In this document: in pieces, positions 1 to 8,674 of the stretch
Numbering within the stretch: the first letter of the stretch is position 1
Layout of the letters: the number at the start of each line of letters is the position of its first letter
Assembly (NCBI RefSeq): GCF_000812465.1
Contig: NZ_JWMA01000055.1
Span: 124,001 to 188,000, forward strand
Direction of reading: 5' to 3'
DNA: 64,000 nucleotides
Origin: Cupriavidus sp. IDO
GTDB lineage: Bacteria > Pseudomonadota > Gammaproteobacteria > Burkholderiales > Burkholderiaceae
Program-made: the position numbers and the translations under genes
Notes under the pieces: generated by a model
The model's database searches: none
What the model saw: the letters and a program-made list of their open reading frames with translations, nothing else
Told to the model about the DNA's origin: nothing

Positions 1-21
1 CTGCCAACAAACAGCAGCCGC

Positions 22-50
22 AAAAAAAACAGCCCGCAAGAAGCGGGCTG
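22..50 (-). terminator. Intrinsic terminator, minus strand
   Basis: Read on the minus strand, an 8-bp perfect stem (CAGCCCGC/GCGGGCTG) with a 5-nt loop is followed by eight T. This is a canonical Rho-independent terminator. It lies about 215 nt past the dusA stop and probably ends the dusA transcript, or a short transcript between the two. In positions 51-263 I see no tRNA fold and no convincing coding sequence. Confidence 0.8.
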
Positions 51-263
51 AATAATCAGTTGAAGAAAGCCCTGTATTCGAGGGCAGCCACAGTGTAAGA
101 AAGTGACCGCAGTCGGCAAATAAGGGGAATCCCTTTCCTGGTGCCGGTTTCCAGCAGATTGCGCCCAGCATGTGCGGCACGCGGTACTCGCAGATTCGGC
201 ATGCATAAGCCGCCAGTTCGAATTTAGAGATGTTTCTCGAATCGCACGTGGCGACAACATTGG

Positions 264-1280
264 CTATGCCGCAGCCAGCGGCGCAGGCTCAGCCGACGTC
301 AGATGCGAGCGCGCCTCCTCGAACAAGACATCGACATCCGCACGCGTCCGGGCTGCATGCATGCGCCTGGCGTCCGACAGCACGCGCCGCCAGCCGCGAC
401 CACCGGCCACCCCGCGATACAGACCAAGCATGTGGCGCGTCACCGCGCCCATGTAGCCACCCCGCGCCACCAGCTCACCGATATACCGCTGCATCTCCAG
501 CTCGACTTCCAGCCTTGAGCGGATCGGTGCAGCGGCGTCGTGATAGAAGCGCGAGTCAACTTCCGACATCACATATGGCTGGTGATAAGCCTCGCGGCCG
601 ATCATGACGCCGTCGACGTGCTCGAGGTGCCGCTCCATCTCCTCGTAGGTGACGATGCCACCATTGATCAGGATTTCGAGCCGGGGAAATTCCTGCTTGA
701 GCTGGTAGGCGACTTCATAGCGCAGCGGCGGGATTTCGCGGTTCTCCTTGGGGCTCAGGCCCTTCAGGATCGCATTGCGCGCGTGCACGATAAATGTTTC
801 GCAGCCTGCCTCCGAGATCTTGCCGACAAAGTCACGAACAAAATCGTAGTGCTCGATCTTGTCGATCCCGATCCGGTGCTTGACCGTCACGGGAATCGAT
901 ACTGCGTCGCGCATCGCCTTCACGCAGTCGGCCACCAGCTGCGGCTCGGCCATCAGGCACGCGCCAAACGCGCCGCGCTGGACGCGCTCCGACGGGCATC
1001 CACAATTCAAGTTGATCTCGGCGTAGCCCCATTGCTGCCCAAGCTTCGCGGCCATGGCAAGGTCTGCAGGCTCGCTGCCGCCCAGTTGCAAGGCCACGGG
1101 TTGTTCGGCAGCGTTGAAATCAAGATGTCGCGGAACGTCGCCGTGCAGTAGTGCGCCGGTCGTCACCATTTCCGTATACAGCCAGGTGTGGCGGCTGAGA
1201 TGACGGTGGAACATCCGGCAATGGCGATCAGTCCAGTCCATCATTGGAGCAACCGATACGCGGCGAGGGCTTGCAGTCAT
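264..1280 (-). CDS. dusA: tRNA-dihydrouridine synthase A
   Basis: This FMN- and NADPH-dependent enzyme reduces uridines 20/20a in the tRNA D-loop. It has 338 residues, the normal length for DusA. The N-terminal FMN-binding motif VAPMMDWTDRHCR is at residues 10-22. The Dus signature NLNCGCPSERVQRGAFGACLM-like block lies near residues 90-110, and Cys95 of GCP is the expected catalytic acid. The motif VKHRIGID and a C-terminal helical tRNA-binding domain follow. The ATG start matches the family N-terminus, but no strong ribosome-binding site precedes it. The gene appears monocistronic. DusA rather than DusB or DusC is supported by the DWTDRHCR and GACLM motifs. dusA is a known prophage insertion target in other bacteria, but this copy looks intact with no integrase beside it. 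Confidence 0.95.
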   Translation of the reverse strand: MTASPRRVSVAPMMDWTDRHCRMFHRHLSRHTWLYTEMVTTGALLHGDVPRHLDFNAAEQPVALQLGGSEPADLAMAAKLGQQWGYAEINLNCGCPSERVQRGAFGACLMAEPQLVADCVKAMRDAVSIPVTVKHRIGIDKIEHYDFVRDFVGKISEAGCETFIVHARNAILKGLSPKENREIPPLRYEVAYQLKQEFPRLEILINGGIVTYEEMERHLEHVDGVMIGREAYHQPYVMSEVDSRFYHDAAAPIRSRLEVELEMQRYIGELVARGGYMGAVTRHMLGLYRGVAGGRGWRRVLSDARRMHAARTRADVDVLFEEARSHLTSAEPAPLAAA

Positions 1281-1497
1281 GGGATACGGCTAGTGAGCAG
1301 GGGCGACGCCCTACCCCGGATATATCTGGCTGGCGTCTGATTTGTGCCGGTTTCGGCATCCGCAGGGGCCGGTTCCATTGTAGAACGGTCCATCGCGATC
1401 GCCAGGCGCATGCGGTCTGGGCGCGCACGGCTGCCGACGAAAGGACAAGAGTATAGGCCACGGCACCAAGTTCCGCCCGTGGCCTTGACCGCGAGAC

Positions 1498-2058
1498 TCA
1501 GCGTGCCGCGTTGCGTTCCACCCAGTTCGCGTAGGCCGTCAGGTATTTGCCAAGGAATCCGCGAGTGGAATCGTTGGCGAGCGCACCGCTTTCGTCGAAC
1601 AGCTTGTCGGCGCCGCCGATATAGGCCTCGGGCTGCTGAAGTGCCGGCACGTTCAGGAACACCAGGGACTGGCGCAGGTGATGATTGGCGCCAAATCCGC
1701 CGGTAGCACCCGGCGACACGCTGATCACGCCGCCCGGCTTGCCATCCCAGGCGCTGCTGCCGTAAGGGCGCGAGCCGACATCGATGGCGTTCTTGAGTGG
1801 CGCCGGCACCGAACGGTTGTATTCCGGCGTCACGAAGAGGACGGCATCGGCACGGCGAATACGCTCACGGAATGTCGTCCATTCCTTGGGCGGATGCTCG
1901 TCGAGGTCCTGGTTGTACAGCGGCAGATTGCCGATCTCGACGATCTCCAGCTTGAGCTGCGGCGGCGCCAGCGCGATCAGCGCATTGGCCATTTTGCGGC
2001 TAAAGGCTCCCTTGCGCAGACTTCCCACCAGGACAGCGACATCACGAGGATTACTCAT
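1498..2058 (-). CDS. NADPH-dependent FMN reductase (flavodoxin-like, ChrR/azoreductase type)
   Basis: A 186-aa flavodoxin-fold oxidoreductase that transfers electrons from NAD(P)H through FMN to quinones, azo dyes or chromate-like acceptors. The FMN-phosphate loop GSLRKGAFSRKMA is at residues 12-24, and the family motif PEYNRSVPAPLKNAID is near residues 78-93. A glycine-rich stretch (SPGATGGFGA) follows near residue 115. The start at 2058 was chosen over an upstream in-frame codon because AAGGAG sits 7 nt before it. The gene stands alone between dusA and the hydrolase. A hairpin (GGCCACGG/CCGTGGCC, about 1457-1484) lies just past its stop but lacks a clear T-run. The physiological substrate cannot be read from the sequence. 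Confidence 0.88.
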   Translation of the reverse strand: MSNPRDVAVLVGSLRKGAFSRKMANALIALAPPQLKLEIVEIGNLPLYNQDLDEHPPKEWTTFRERIRRADAVLFVTPEYNRSVPAPLKNAIDVGSRPYGSSAWDGKPGGVISVSPGATGGFGANHHLRQSLVFLNVPALQQPEAYIGGADKLFDESGALANDSTRGFLGKYLTAYANWVERNAAR

Positions 2059-2185
2059 CACGACTCCTTCAACTGTGTGGTCTGAATAATGCAGACCGGC
2101 ACAGCCCGCCATGGATGGCATGGCAAGCCGACGCCGGTCCAGCTGTCACTCTACCCGAGTCGTGAAGCAGGCGCCTTGTGCTGCC

Positions 2186-3274
2186 TTATGCCGATCCGCC
2201 CAGAGCCGCGAGTGGATGAGCGTTGGCGCGCCAGGGGCTGTCGAAGAACGACCGCACCTTCTCGCGGCTGACCTCGTCGAGCCGGGTGTTCTGCCAGCGG
2301 GGCTTATGGTCCTTGTCAATGGCGAGGGCGCGGATACCCTCTACGGCGTCGCCCTTGCGGAACACGTAGTACATCATGCCCAGCTCCATGCGCAGTTCGT
2401 CTTCGAGCGACATGGAGCGCGCGCGACGGATCTGCTCCAGCGTCACGCAAAGCATCAGCGGCGAGCGGCTGCGCAGCATCGCGGCGGTCTGGGCTGCCCA
2501 GTCGCCTTCGGCATCGCTGACGGTGGCCAGGATGTCCTGTACGGTCGTACCGGCGAATATGCGGTCGATCTGGTCGCGCAGAACAGCCAGCTGGCTCTGC
2601 GAAGGCACGCAGTCATCAGCATGTTGGCTGGTGAAGGCAGCAATATGGGCCAGCACGGCGTCGCCGCTGTCAAACTGCTGCGTGCGCAAGGAGGCCACCA
2701 GTTCGGCCAGTGCGTTGCCGGGCAGGTAAGCGTCGGCCAGCCCTGCGTAGAGGGCATCGGCGGCACCGATCAATGCGCCGGTGAGTCCGAGGTACTCGCC
2801 CACATGGCCGGGGGTGCGCGACAGGAACCAACCGCCACCGACATCCGGGAACAGCCCGATATTGGTTTCCGGCATCGCCATCTTCGTGCGCTCGGTAACC
2901 AGGCGTAGCCGCGCACCCTGCGAGATGCCCATGCCGCCGCCCATCACCACGCCATCCATCAGCGCGATATAGGGCTTGGCGTACCGGTGGACCAGAAAAT
3001 TGAGCGCGTACTCCTCGACAAAGAACTGGTCGAGCAGCGGGTCGCCTTCCTGGGCGGCCTTGTGGAAGTAGCGGATATCGCCGCCGGCGCAGAAGGCCTT
3101 GCCACCGGCACCGGCCACCACAACGGCCACCACCTTCGGGTCTGCAGCCCATCCGTTGAGGGCCTGGGTGATGGCGCGAATCATGTCGAGCGACAGCGCA
3201 TTCAGCGCATGCGGACGGGTCAGCGTCAGGTAGCCGATGCCACCCTGGACTTCTGTAGTGACGAAGTCAGTCAT
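2186..3274 (-). CDS. Enoyl-CoA hydratase/isomerase family, probable 3-hydroxyisobutyryl-CoA hydrolase
   Basis: A crotonase-fold protein of 362 aa, about 100 residues longer than a simple enoyl-CoA hydratase and typical of 3-hydroxyisobutyryl-CoA hydrolases of valine catabolism. The CoA and oxyanion-hole segments KAFCAGGDIRYF (near residue 60) and GVVMGGGMGIS (near residue 110) are present. The block MPETNIGLFPDVGGGWFLSR, carrying the catalytic acidic residues of HIBCH, follows. The ECH_2 C-terminal half has the expected EQIRRARSMSLEDELRME-type helices. The start at 3274 has a GGAGA ribosome-binding site, and the protein begins like other family members. No valine-degradation partner gene is adjacent, so the pathway assignment is family-based. 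Confidence 0.88.
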   Translation of the reverse strand: MTDFVTTEVQGGIGYLTLTRPHALNALSLDMIRAITQALNGWAADPKVVAVVVAGAGGKAFCAGGDIRYFHKAAQEGDPLLDQFFVEEYALNFLVHRYAKPYIALMDGVVMGGGMGISQGARLRLVTERTKMAMPETNIGLFPDVGGGWFLSRTPGHVGEYLGLTGALIGAADALYAGLADAYLPGNALAELVASLRTQQFDSGDAVLAHIAAFTSQHADDCVPSQSQLAVLRDQIDRIFAGTTVQDILATVSDAEGDWAAQTAAMLRSRSPLMLCVTLEQIRRARSMSLEDELRMELGMMYYVFRKGDAVEGIRALAIDKDHKPRWQNTRLDEVSREKVRSFFDSPWRANAHPLAALGGSA

Positions 3275-3387
3275 GTTTCTGTTCTCCACGAATGCAACTG
3301 GTAATTTTACGCCAGTCACGTGTGCAGAAGCGCCCCCCGAACGCTGCCTTTCGCGCACGCAAATGCCGCTACCCAAGCCGCAGCCGA

Positions 3388-4956
3388 TCAGGCGAGACGG
3401 AACGTCGCGACGAGGCTGGTGAGCCGCTCGGCCTGATCCTCCAGCGAGGACGCCGCGGCAGCGGCCTGCTCCACCAGCGCGGCGTTCTGCTGGGTCATGC
3501 CGTCCATGTGCGACACCGCCACATTGACTTGCTCGATCCCGTGCGACTGCTCGTCCGATGCTGCGCTGATGTCACTGATGATGGCGCTGACACGCCGCAC
3601 CGCATCGACGATGTCCTGCATCGCGCGGCCAGCATCCCCGACCAGCCCGCTGCCTTCACGCACATTGGACACCGAGGCGCCGATCAGGGTGCGAATCTCC
3701 TTCGATGCGCTTGCACACCGCTGCGCCAGGTCGCGCACATCGCCGGCCACCGCGGCAAACCCGCGGCCATGTTCCCCCGCGCGCGCCGCTTCCACCGCCG
3801 CGTTGAGCGCGAGGATATTGGTCTGAAAGGCAATCTTCTCGATCACGTCGATGATGTCGACGATCTTGCCGGAGCTTGCGTCGATCGACCGCATGGTGCT
3901 GACCACGCGCAACACGGCCTCGCTGCCCCGTTCGGCGAGCGTCGTGGCATCGGTCGCCAGATGGCTGGCCTCGCGCGCGCTTTCGGCATTCTGGCGCACC
4001 GTGCCGGTCAGCTCTTCCATGCTGGACGCGGTCTCTTCCAGCGACGCAGCCTGCTGTTCGGTGCGCTGCGAGAGATCGGAATTGCCGGTGGCAATCTGCT
4101 TGCTGGCCGCGGCGATCGAGTCCGCGCCGCCGCGCACTTCGCTCACCATGGCCACCAGGCTGGACTGCATGCGCCCAAGCATGCCGAGCATCCGGCTGGT
4201 CTCGCTGCGCGCCTTCTCATCGGCGAGCGTACCGGCACCGGCAACAGCACCGCCACTCAGATCGCCCCCGGCAATCTGCTCGAAGCGTGCGATGGCAATG
4301 TCCAGCGGCTTCACGATCGATTGCCGCAGGCGCCACGCGACCACTGTGCTGAACACCAGCCCGATCAGCAGCACGCCGGCCGACAGCGTCAAGAGGCGGC
4401 TGTAGCGCTGCTGCGAAGCCTCGTAGACGTCGCGGGCGCTCGCCACTTGCAAGCGGTTCAGTTCGGTACTGACGGCCGTGAAGGCAATGTCGAGCCTGGG
4501 GATCGTCTCCATCACGGACTTCATCACGGCCTCGCGGTCGCCTGCATGCAGTGCCGCGATCATCGGCGCAACGCCTTGCCTGAAGAGCGCCTCTCGCCTG
4601 GCGGAAACGTCTTCGGTGGCCTTGGCCACTTCCGCCGAACGCGGCAACGCCAGGTAGGCTTTCCACGCGGCCTCCGATTGCTTCGCGAATCCCTCGGCCG
4701 TGTCGGCGCGGGCGCGAGCGTCCGCCGGGTCGGTGGCGAACGCGGCCTGGTCCAGCAGGATACGCACCAGCAGTTGATTGGAGCGCGCCTCCGCAAGGTT
4801 CACGGCTGCAGAGAGCTGCTGCTGGTAGATCTGATGCGTGGCGTCATTGCTGCGCGACATGCCAAGCCAGCCAACGGCGCCGACAATCAGCAGGATCAAA
4901 TTCGTTACGATAGTCAGGAACCACAATCTGGCTCCGATGGTGGTGTTGCGGAACAT
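3388..4956 (-). CDS. Methyl-accepting chemotaxis protein
   Basis: A 522-aa class-I transmembrane chemoreceptor. TM1 spans about residues 11-30. A periplasmic helical bundle of four-helix-bundle (4HB/Tar-like) type covers about 31-190, and TM2 about 191-213. A HAMP domain follows, then the cytoplasmic signalling hairpin. The hairpin tip [19 protein letters not shown] is almost invariant in receptors that bind CheA/CheW. There is no C-terminal CheR/CheB-tethering pentapeptide (NWETF type). The ligand is unknown. No che or fla genes are nearby, so it is an orphan receptor. The ATG start has GGAGAG upstream. Six cysteine-free helices in the sensor region argue against a redox cofactor. Confidence 0.94.
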   Translation of the reverse strand: MFRNTTIGARLWFLTIVTNLILLIVGAVGWLGMSRSNDATHQIYQQQLSAAVNLAEARSNQLLVRILLDQAAFATDPADARARADTAEGFAKQSEAAWKAYLALPRSAEVAKATEDVSARREALFRQGVAPMIAALHAGDREAVMKSVMETIPRLDIAFTAVSTELNRLQVASARDVYEASQQRYSRLLTLSAGVLLIGLVFSTVVAWRLRQSIVKPLDIAIARFEQIAGGDLSGGAVAGAGTLADEKARSETSRMLGMLGRMQSSLVAMVSEVRGGADSIAAASKQIATGNSDLSQRTEQQAASLEETASSMEELTGTVRQNAESAREASHLATDATTLAERGSEAVLRVVSTMRSIDASSGKIVDIIDVIEKIAFQTNILALNAAVEAARAGEHGRGFAAVAGDVRDLAQRCASASKEIRTLIGASVSNVREGSGLVGDAGRAMQDIVDAVRRVSAIISDISAASDEQSHGIEQVNVAVSHMDGMTQQNAALVEQAAAAASSLEDQAERLTSLVATFRLA

Positions 4957-5175
4957 TTGGGGGCTCTCCGAAAAAGGGGGACTGCCGAGCGGCCGTCCTG
5001 CTCATCTACGGCGCCCCGCCCTCTTCCTTGACACTTGCCGCGCGACGGACAGAACTGCATTTTTGTTCGGATAAGCTCCTGGTTTGTGCGGACCGATGCT
5101 GAGCCGCAACACGCCCTGCCCCCGTATGGAGGAACTCTTCCACGCAATCCTGTCCGAAATGTGCACACTTGCGGC

Positions 5176-6039
5176 ATGACCACAGATTCACTCGATCCCG
5201 GACTCATCCTGCTGGCGTTCGCGCCGGTCTTCGTGCTCACCATTGGCGCGGAAGCGTGGTACTGGGCGCGGCGCGACCGCTCGGTGTACAGCCTTCGCGA
5301 TACCGTATCCAATGCGGCGCTCGCGCTGATGCACCAGGCCTCGGACGCCTTCTTCCTCTGGCTGATGATTCGCACGGTCTATACCTGGTGCTATCAGCAT
5401 GGCTTGCGGGCCGTTCCGGAAACCGCATGGTCTTTTGCCCTGCTGCTCCTGCTCCAGGATTTTCTCTACTACTGGTTCCACCGCGCCAGCCACCGGGTGC
5501 GATGGCTATGGGCGTCGCACGTCACGCACCACTCATCCGAAGGAATGAACTTCTCGACAGCGTTCCGCCAGAGCCTGACGTACCCGCTTTCGGGCATGTG
5601 GCTGTTCTGGATTCCGCTGGCGTGGATGGGCTTCACACCTGACTGGGTGATCCTGGCAGTCGGGCTGAATCTGGCGTTCCAGTTCTTCGTGCATACGCGC
5701 CTGGGCAAACGCTGGCCGATGATCGAGACGGTCCTCAACACGCCCTCGGTTCATCGCGTGCACCACGCAAAGAATGCGCATTACATCGACCGCAATTACG
5801 CGGGCGTTCTGACGATCTGGGACCGGCTGTTCGGCACCTTCGTGCCCGAGCGGGAAGCACCGGAGTACGGCATCACGCGCCAGATCCGCACGCACAATCC
5901 GCTGACGCTGACCTTCCATGAATGGCGGGACATGTTCACCGATGCCTGGCGCGATCGTGATCCACGCTACCTGTGGAAGCCGCCGGAATGGCGCAGCCCG
6001 CGGGGCGCAGGCGGCACGGCAATAAGCGCCGGACAATAG
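5176..6039 (+). CDS. Sterol desaturase/fatty-acid hydroxylase family membrane protein
   Basis: A 287-aa integral membrane di-iron hydroxylase of the FA_hydroxylase family. It has several hydrophobic helices (starting at about residue 7) and the histidine boxes HRASH, HHSSEGMN and HRVHHAKN that ligate the di-iron centre. The NYAGVLTIWDRLFGTF motif after the third box is typical of bacterial members. The start at 5176 (MTTDSLD) fits the family. The open frame continues upstream, but that part has poor codon use and no membrane signal. The lipid substrate is unknown. A second family member lies at 54324-55310. The gene is monocistronic and ends in a bidirectional terminator shared with typA. Confidence 0.9.
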   Translation: MTTDSLDPGLILLAFAPVFVLTIGAEAWYWARRDRSVYSLRDTVSNAALALMHQASDAFFLWLMIRTVYTWCYQHGLRAVPETAWSFALLLLLQDFLYYWFHRASHRVRWLWASHVTHHSSEGMNFSTAFRQSLTYPLSGMWLFWIPLAWMGFTPDWVILAVGLNLAFQFFVHTRLGKRWPMIETVLNTPSVHRVHHAKNAHYIDRNYAGVLTIWDRLFGTFVPEREAPEYGITRQIRTHNPLTLTFHEWRDMFTDAWRDRDPRYLWKPPEWRSPRGAGGTAISAGQ

Positions 6040-6068
6040 AAAAAGCCGCGCACCTGGCGCGGCTTTTT
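6040..6068. terminator. Bidirectional intrinsic terminator
   Basis: A 12-nt stem AAAAAGCCGCGC/GCGCGGCTTTTT with a 5-nt loop sits immediately after the hydroxylase stop codon and before the convergent typA stop. The T-runs on both strands make it usable in both directions. Confidence 0.9.
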
Positions 6069-6097
6069 CATGACAGCGAGACTGACGCCCGCAGCGC

Positions 6098-7918
6098 TTA
6101 CGCGCCTTCACGCGAGGCGCGCTTGCGCTCGTGCTCCTTCAGGTGGCGCTTGCGCAGACGGATGCTCTTCGGCGTGAGCTCGACCAGCTCGTCGTCGGCG
6201 ATGAATTCCACCGCATATTCGAGCGACATCTGGATCGGCGGCACCAGGCGCACGGCTTCGTCGGTACCCGAAGCGCGCACGTTGGTCAGCTGCTTGCCCT
6301 TGATCGGGTTGACGACCAGATCGTTGTCGCGGCTGTGAATGCCGATGATCATGCCTTCGTACAGCGCATCGCCCGGCTTGACGAACATGCGGCCGCGGTC
6401 CTGCAGCTTCCACAGTGCGTAGGCCACGGCATCGCCGTCGTCCTGCGAGATCAGCACGCCGTTGTGACGCTCGCCCAGGCCGCCTTCGCGCACCGGTGCG
6501 TAGTCGTCGAAGATATGACTGATCAGGCCGGTGCCGCGCGTCAGCGTCAGGAACTCGCCCTGGAAGCCGATCAGGCCACGGGCCGGGATACGGTATTCCA
6601 GGCGGGTACGGCCCTTGCCGTCCGAAGCCATGTCGAGCAGTTCGCCTTTGCGGCGGCCCAGCTCTTCCATCACGCCGCCCTGGTGGCCGTCTTCGACGTC
6701 CACGGTCAGTAGTTCGTACGGCTCGTTCTTCACGCCGTCGATTTCCTTGAACACCACGCGCGGACGCGACACGGCCAGCTCGTAGCCTTCGCGGCGCATG
6801 TTTTCCAGCAGGATGGTCAGGTGCAGTTCGCCGCGGCCCGACACTTCGAAGATGGTGTCGTCGCCGGTATCGGCCACGCGCAGCGCCACGTTGGACTTCA
6901 GTTCGCGGTCCAGGCGTTCGCGCAGCTGGCGGCTGGTCACGAACTTGCCTTCACGGCCGGCCAGCGGCGAGGTGTTGACGCAGAAGTTCATGGTCAGCGT
7001 CGGCTCGTCCACCTTCAGCATCGGCAGCGCGTCCTGGGCGTCCGGCGCGCACACGGTGCAGCCGATACCCAGTTCTTCGATGCCGTTGATCAGCACGATG
7101 TCGCCGGCTTCGGCCTCGGACACGACCTCACGCTCCAGGCCCTGGAACTTCAGCACCTGGTTGATGCGGCCCTTGATCGGGTTGCCTTCCGGGCCGAACT
7201 TGACCACCACGTCCTGCAGCGGACGGGCGCGGCCACGCGAGATGCGGCCAACGCCGATCTTGCCGACGTAGCTGGAGTAGTCCAGCGAGATGATTTGCAG
7301 TTGCAGGGGGCCGTCCCGATCGTCGTTACGCACCGGCACCTTGTCCAGCACGGTCTCGAACAGCGGCTTCATGTCGCCGTCGCGCACGTCTTCGGTCAGG
7401 CCGGCGTAGCCGTTCAGGCCCGAAGCGTAGATGACCGGGAAGTCGAGCTGCTCGTCGGTCGCGCCCAGCTTGTCGAACAGGTCGAAGGTCTGGTTGATCA
7501 CCCAGTCCGGACGGGCGCCCGGGCGGTCGATCTTGTTGATCACGACGATCGGTTTCAGGCCCAGCGCCAGCGCCTTGCGCGTGACGAAGCGCGTCTGCGG
7601 CATCGGGCCTTCCACGGCGTCCACCAGCAGCAACACGCCGTCAACCATCGACAGCACGCGCTCCACTTCACCGCCGAAGTCGGCGTGGCCCGGGGTGTCG
7701 ACGATATTGATATGGGTGCCGTTGTACTCAACAGCACAGTTCTTCGCGAGAATCGTGATCCCGCGTTCCTTTTCCAGGTCGTTCGAGTCCATCACACGTT
7801 CGGCGATTTGCTGGTTGTCGCGGAAGGTGCCTGCCTGGCGCAGGAGCTGGTCGACCAGGGTGGTCTTGCCATGATCGACGTGGGCGATGATGGCGATATT
7901 TCGGATGGCGCGGGTCAT
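6098..7918 (-). CDS. typA: Translational GTPase TypA/BipA
   Basis: A ribosome-binding GTPase of 606 aa, standard family length. It supports 50S assembly and stress or low-temperature growth. The G1 motif AHVDHGKTT is at about residues 10-18, the switch region RGITILAKN follows, then [15 protein letters not shown] (G3) and [10 protein letters not shown] (G4). An EF-Tu-like domain II comes next, with EF-G-like III/V domains and the TypA-specific C-terminal domain ([10 protein letters not shown] near the end). The start at 7918 gives the conserved [19 protein letters not shown]-terminus. An upstream in-frame codon was rejected. The gene is divergent from marR and convergent with the hydroxylase gene. 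Confidence 0.97.
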   Translation of the reverse strand: MTRAIRNIAIIAHVDHGKTTLVDQLLRQAGTFRDNQQIAERVMDSNDLEKERGITILAKNCAVEYNGTHINIVDTPGHADFGGEVERVLSMVDGVLLLVDAVEGPMPQTRFVTRKALALGLKPIVVINKIDRPGARPDWVINQTFDLFDKLGATDEQLDFPVIYASGLNGYAGLTEDVRDGDMKPLFETVLDKVPVRNDDRDGPLQLQIISLDYSSYVGKIGVGRISRGRARPLQDVVVKFGPEGNPIKGRINQVLKFQGLEREVVSEAEAGDIVLINGIEELGIGCTVCAPDAQDALPMLKVDEPTLTMNFCVNTSPLAGREGKFVTSRQLRERLDRELKSNVALRVADTGDDTIFEVSGRGELHLTILLENMRREGYELAVSRPRVVFKEIDGVKNEPYELLTVDVEDGHQGGVMEELGRRKGELLDMASDGKGRTRLEYRIPARGLIGFQGEFLTLTRGTGLISHIFDDYAPVREGGLGERHNGVLISQDDGDAVAYALWKLQDRGRMFVKPGDALYEGMIIGIHSRDNDLVVNPIKGKQLTNVRASGTDEAVRLVPPIQMSLEYAVEFIADDELVELTPKSIRLRKRHLKEHERKRASREGA

Positions 7919-8005
7919 TGCAGCGTCTCGCTGAGAGCGGAGAATCTTAAGGTAACCTAACATTCTAGCATGTTGCAGCGCAAGAAGCGCTGACCCGAGC
8001 CCTGG

Positions 8006-8018
8006 TTTACCTAGTAAA
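8006..8018. promoter_or_regulatory. Inverted repeat, candidate MarR operator
   Basis: The palindrome TTTAC-CTA-GTAAA lies in the typA/marR intergenic region about 95 nt before the marR start. MarR-family proteins usually bind inverted repeats next to their own gene. Assignment to this regulator is inference. Confidence 0.4.
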
Positions 8019-8111
8019 AACTATTGCGTAATCAGAAATAGCGAATTTCCGTCCTTGCGCATCGTTAAACGTGAACATATATTTGCCATAGCAAAGATTG
8101 CAAAGGCAAAG

Positions 8112-8588
8112 ATGTCACAGGATCTGCCCTCCGAACGTACTCCCGGCGTATTCGATCCCGCCCAGTACCAGATGTCCGACAGCGTCGGCTACCTGATGCA
8201 GCGCGCGAAGAACATGCTGGCGCACGGCGTCGAGCAGGAGGTCAGCAGCCTGGACATTACCCACGCCCAGGCCAGCTGCCTGATGATGCTCGCCACCGGG
8301 CGCGCCTGCACCGTGACCGACCTCGGACGCGAACTCAACACCGATATGGGTTCCGTCACGCGGCTGCTCAGCCGCATGGAAAAGCGCGGTCTGATCGAGC
8401 GCCGGCGGCGCGATATCGACCGCCGCGTGGTCGACCTTTCTCTGACGCCCGAAGGCCAGGACCTTGTTGCGCGTCTGCCCGCCGTGTTCTGCAAGGTACT
8501 GGCCCATCACTTCCGCGGCTTCTCCGACGACGAAGTCCATGCCCTGCGTAATATGCTGCGGCGTCTGATCGATAACAACAGCGGGTAG
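8112..8588 (+). CDS. MarR-family transcriptional regulator
   Basis: A 158-aa winged-helix dimeric regulator. The DNA-binding region VTDLGRELNTDMGSVTRLLSRMEKRGLIER lies near residues 75-105, with the wing RRRDIDRRVVDLSLTPEG just after it. It precedes a tripartite efflux operon by 86 nt in the same direction. This is the typical arrangement for a local repressor released by phenolic or other toxic ligands (compare EmrR with EmrAB). The start at 8112 is taken at MSQDLPSE. An in-frame codon at 8055 would add 19 lysine-rich residues and cannot be excluded. Confidence 0.92.
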   Translation: MSQDLPSERTPGVFDPAQYQMSDSVGYLMQRAKNMLAHGVEQEVSSLDITHAQASCLMMLATGRACTVTDLGRELNTDMGSVTRLLSRMEKRGLIERRRRDIDRRVVDLSLTPEGQDLVARLPAVFCKVLAHHFRGFSDDEVHALRNMLRRLIDNNSG

Positions 8589-8674
8589 CGAAGGCAGACC
8601 GAACAGGCGCTTCAGCCCATCCGGCTTCCGACATACACCCAGATAACAAACTGGCTCCAGTACGGAGCAAGACA

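Noticed and set aside
51-263. Possible tRNA, because a TTCGAAC-like sequence occurs on the minus strand
   Set aside because: The flanking bases do not pair as a T-arm and no acceptor or anticodon arm can be built.
3388-5175. A flagellar sigma-28 promoter for the chemoreceptor gene
   Set aside because: No TAAA-N15-GCCGATAA match was found on the minus strand upstream of 4956.
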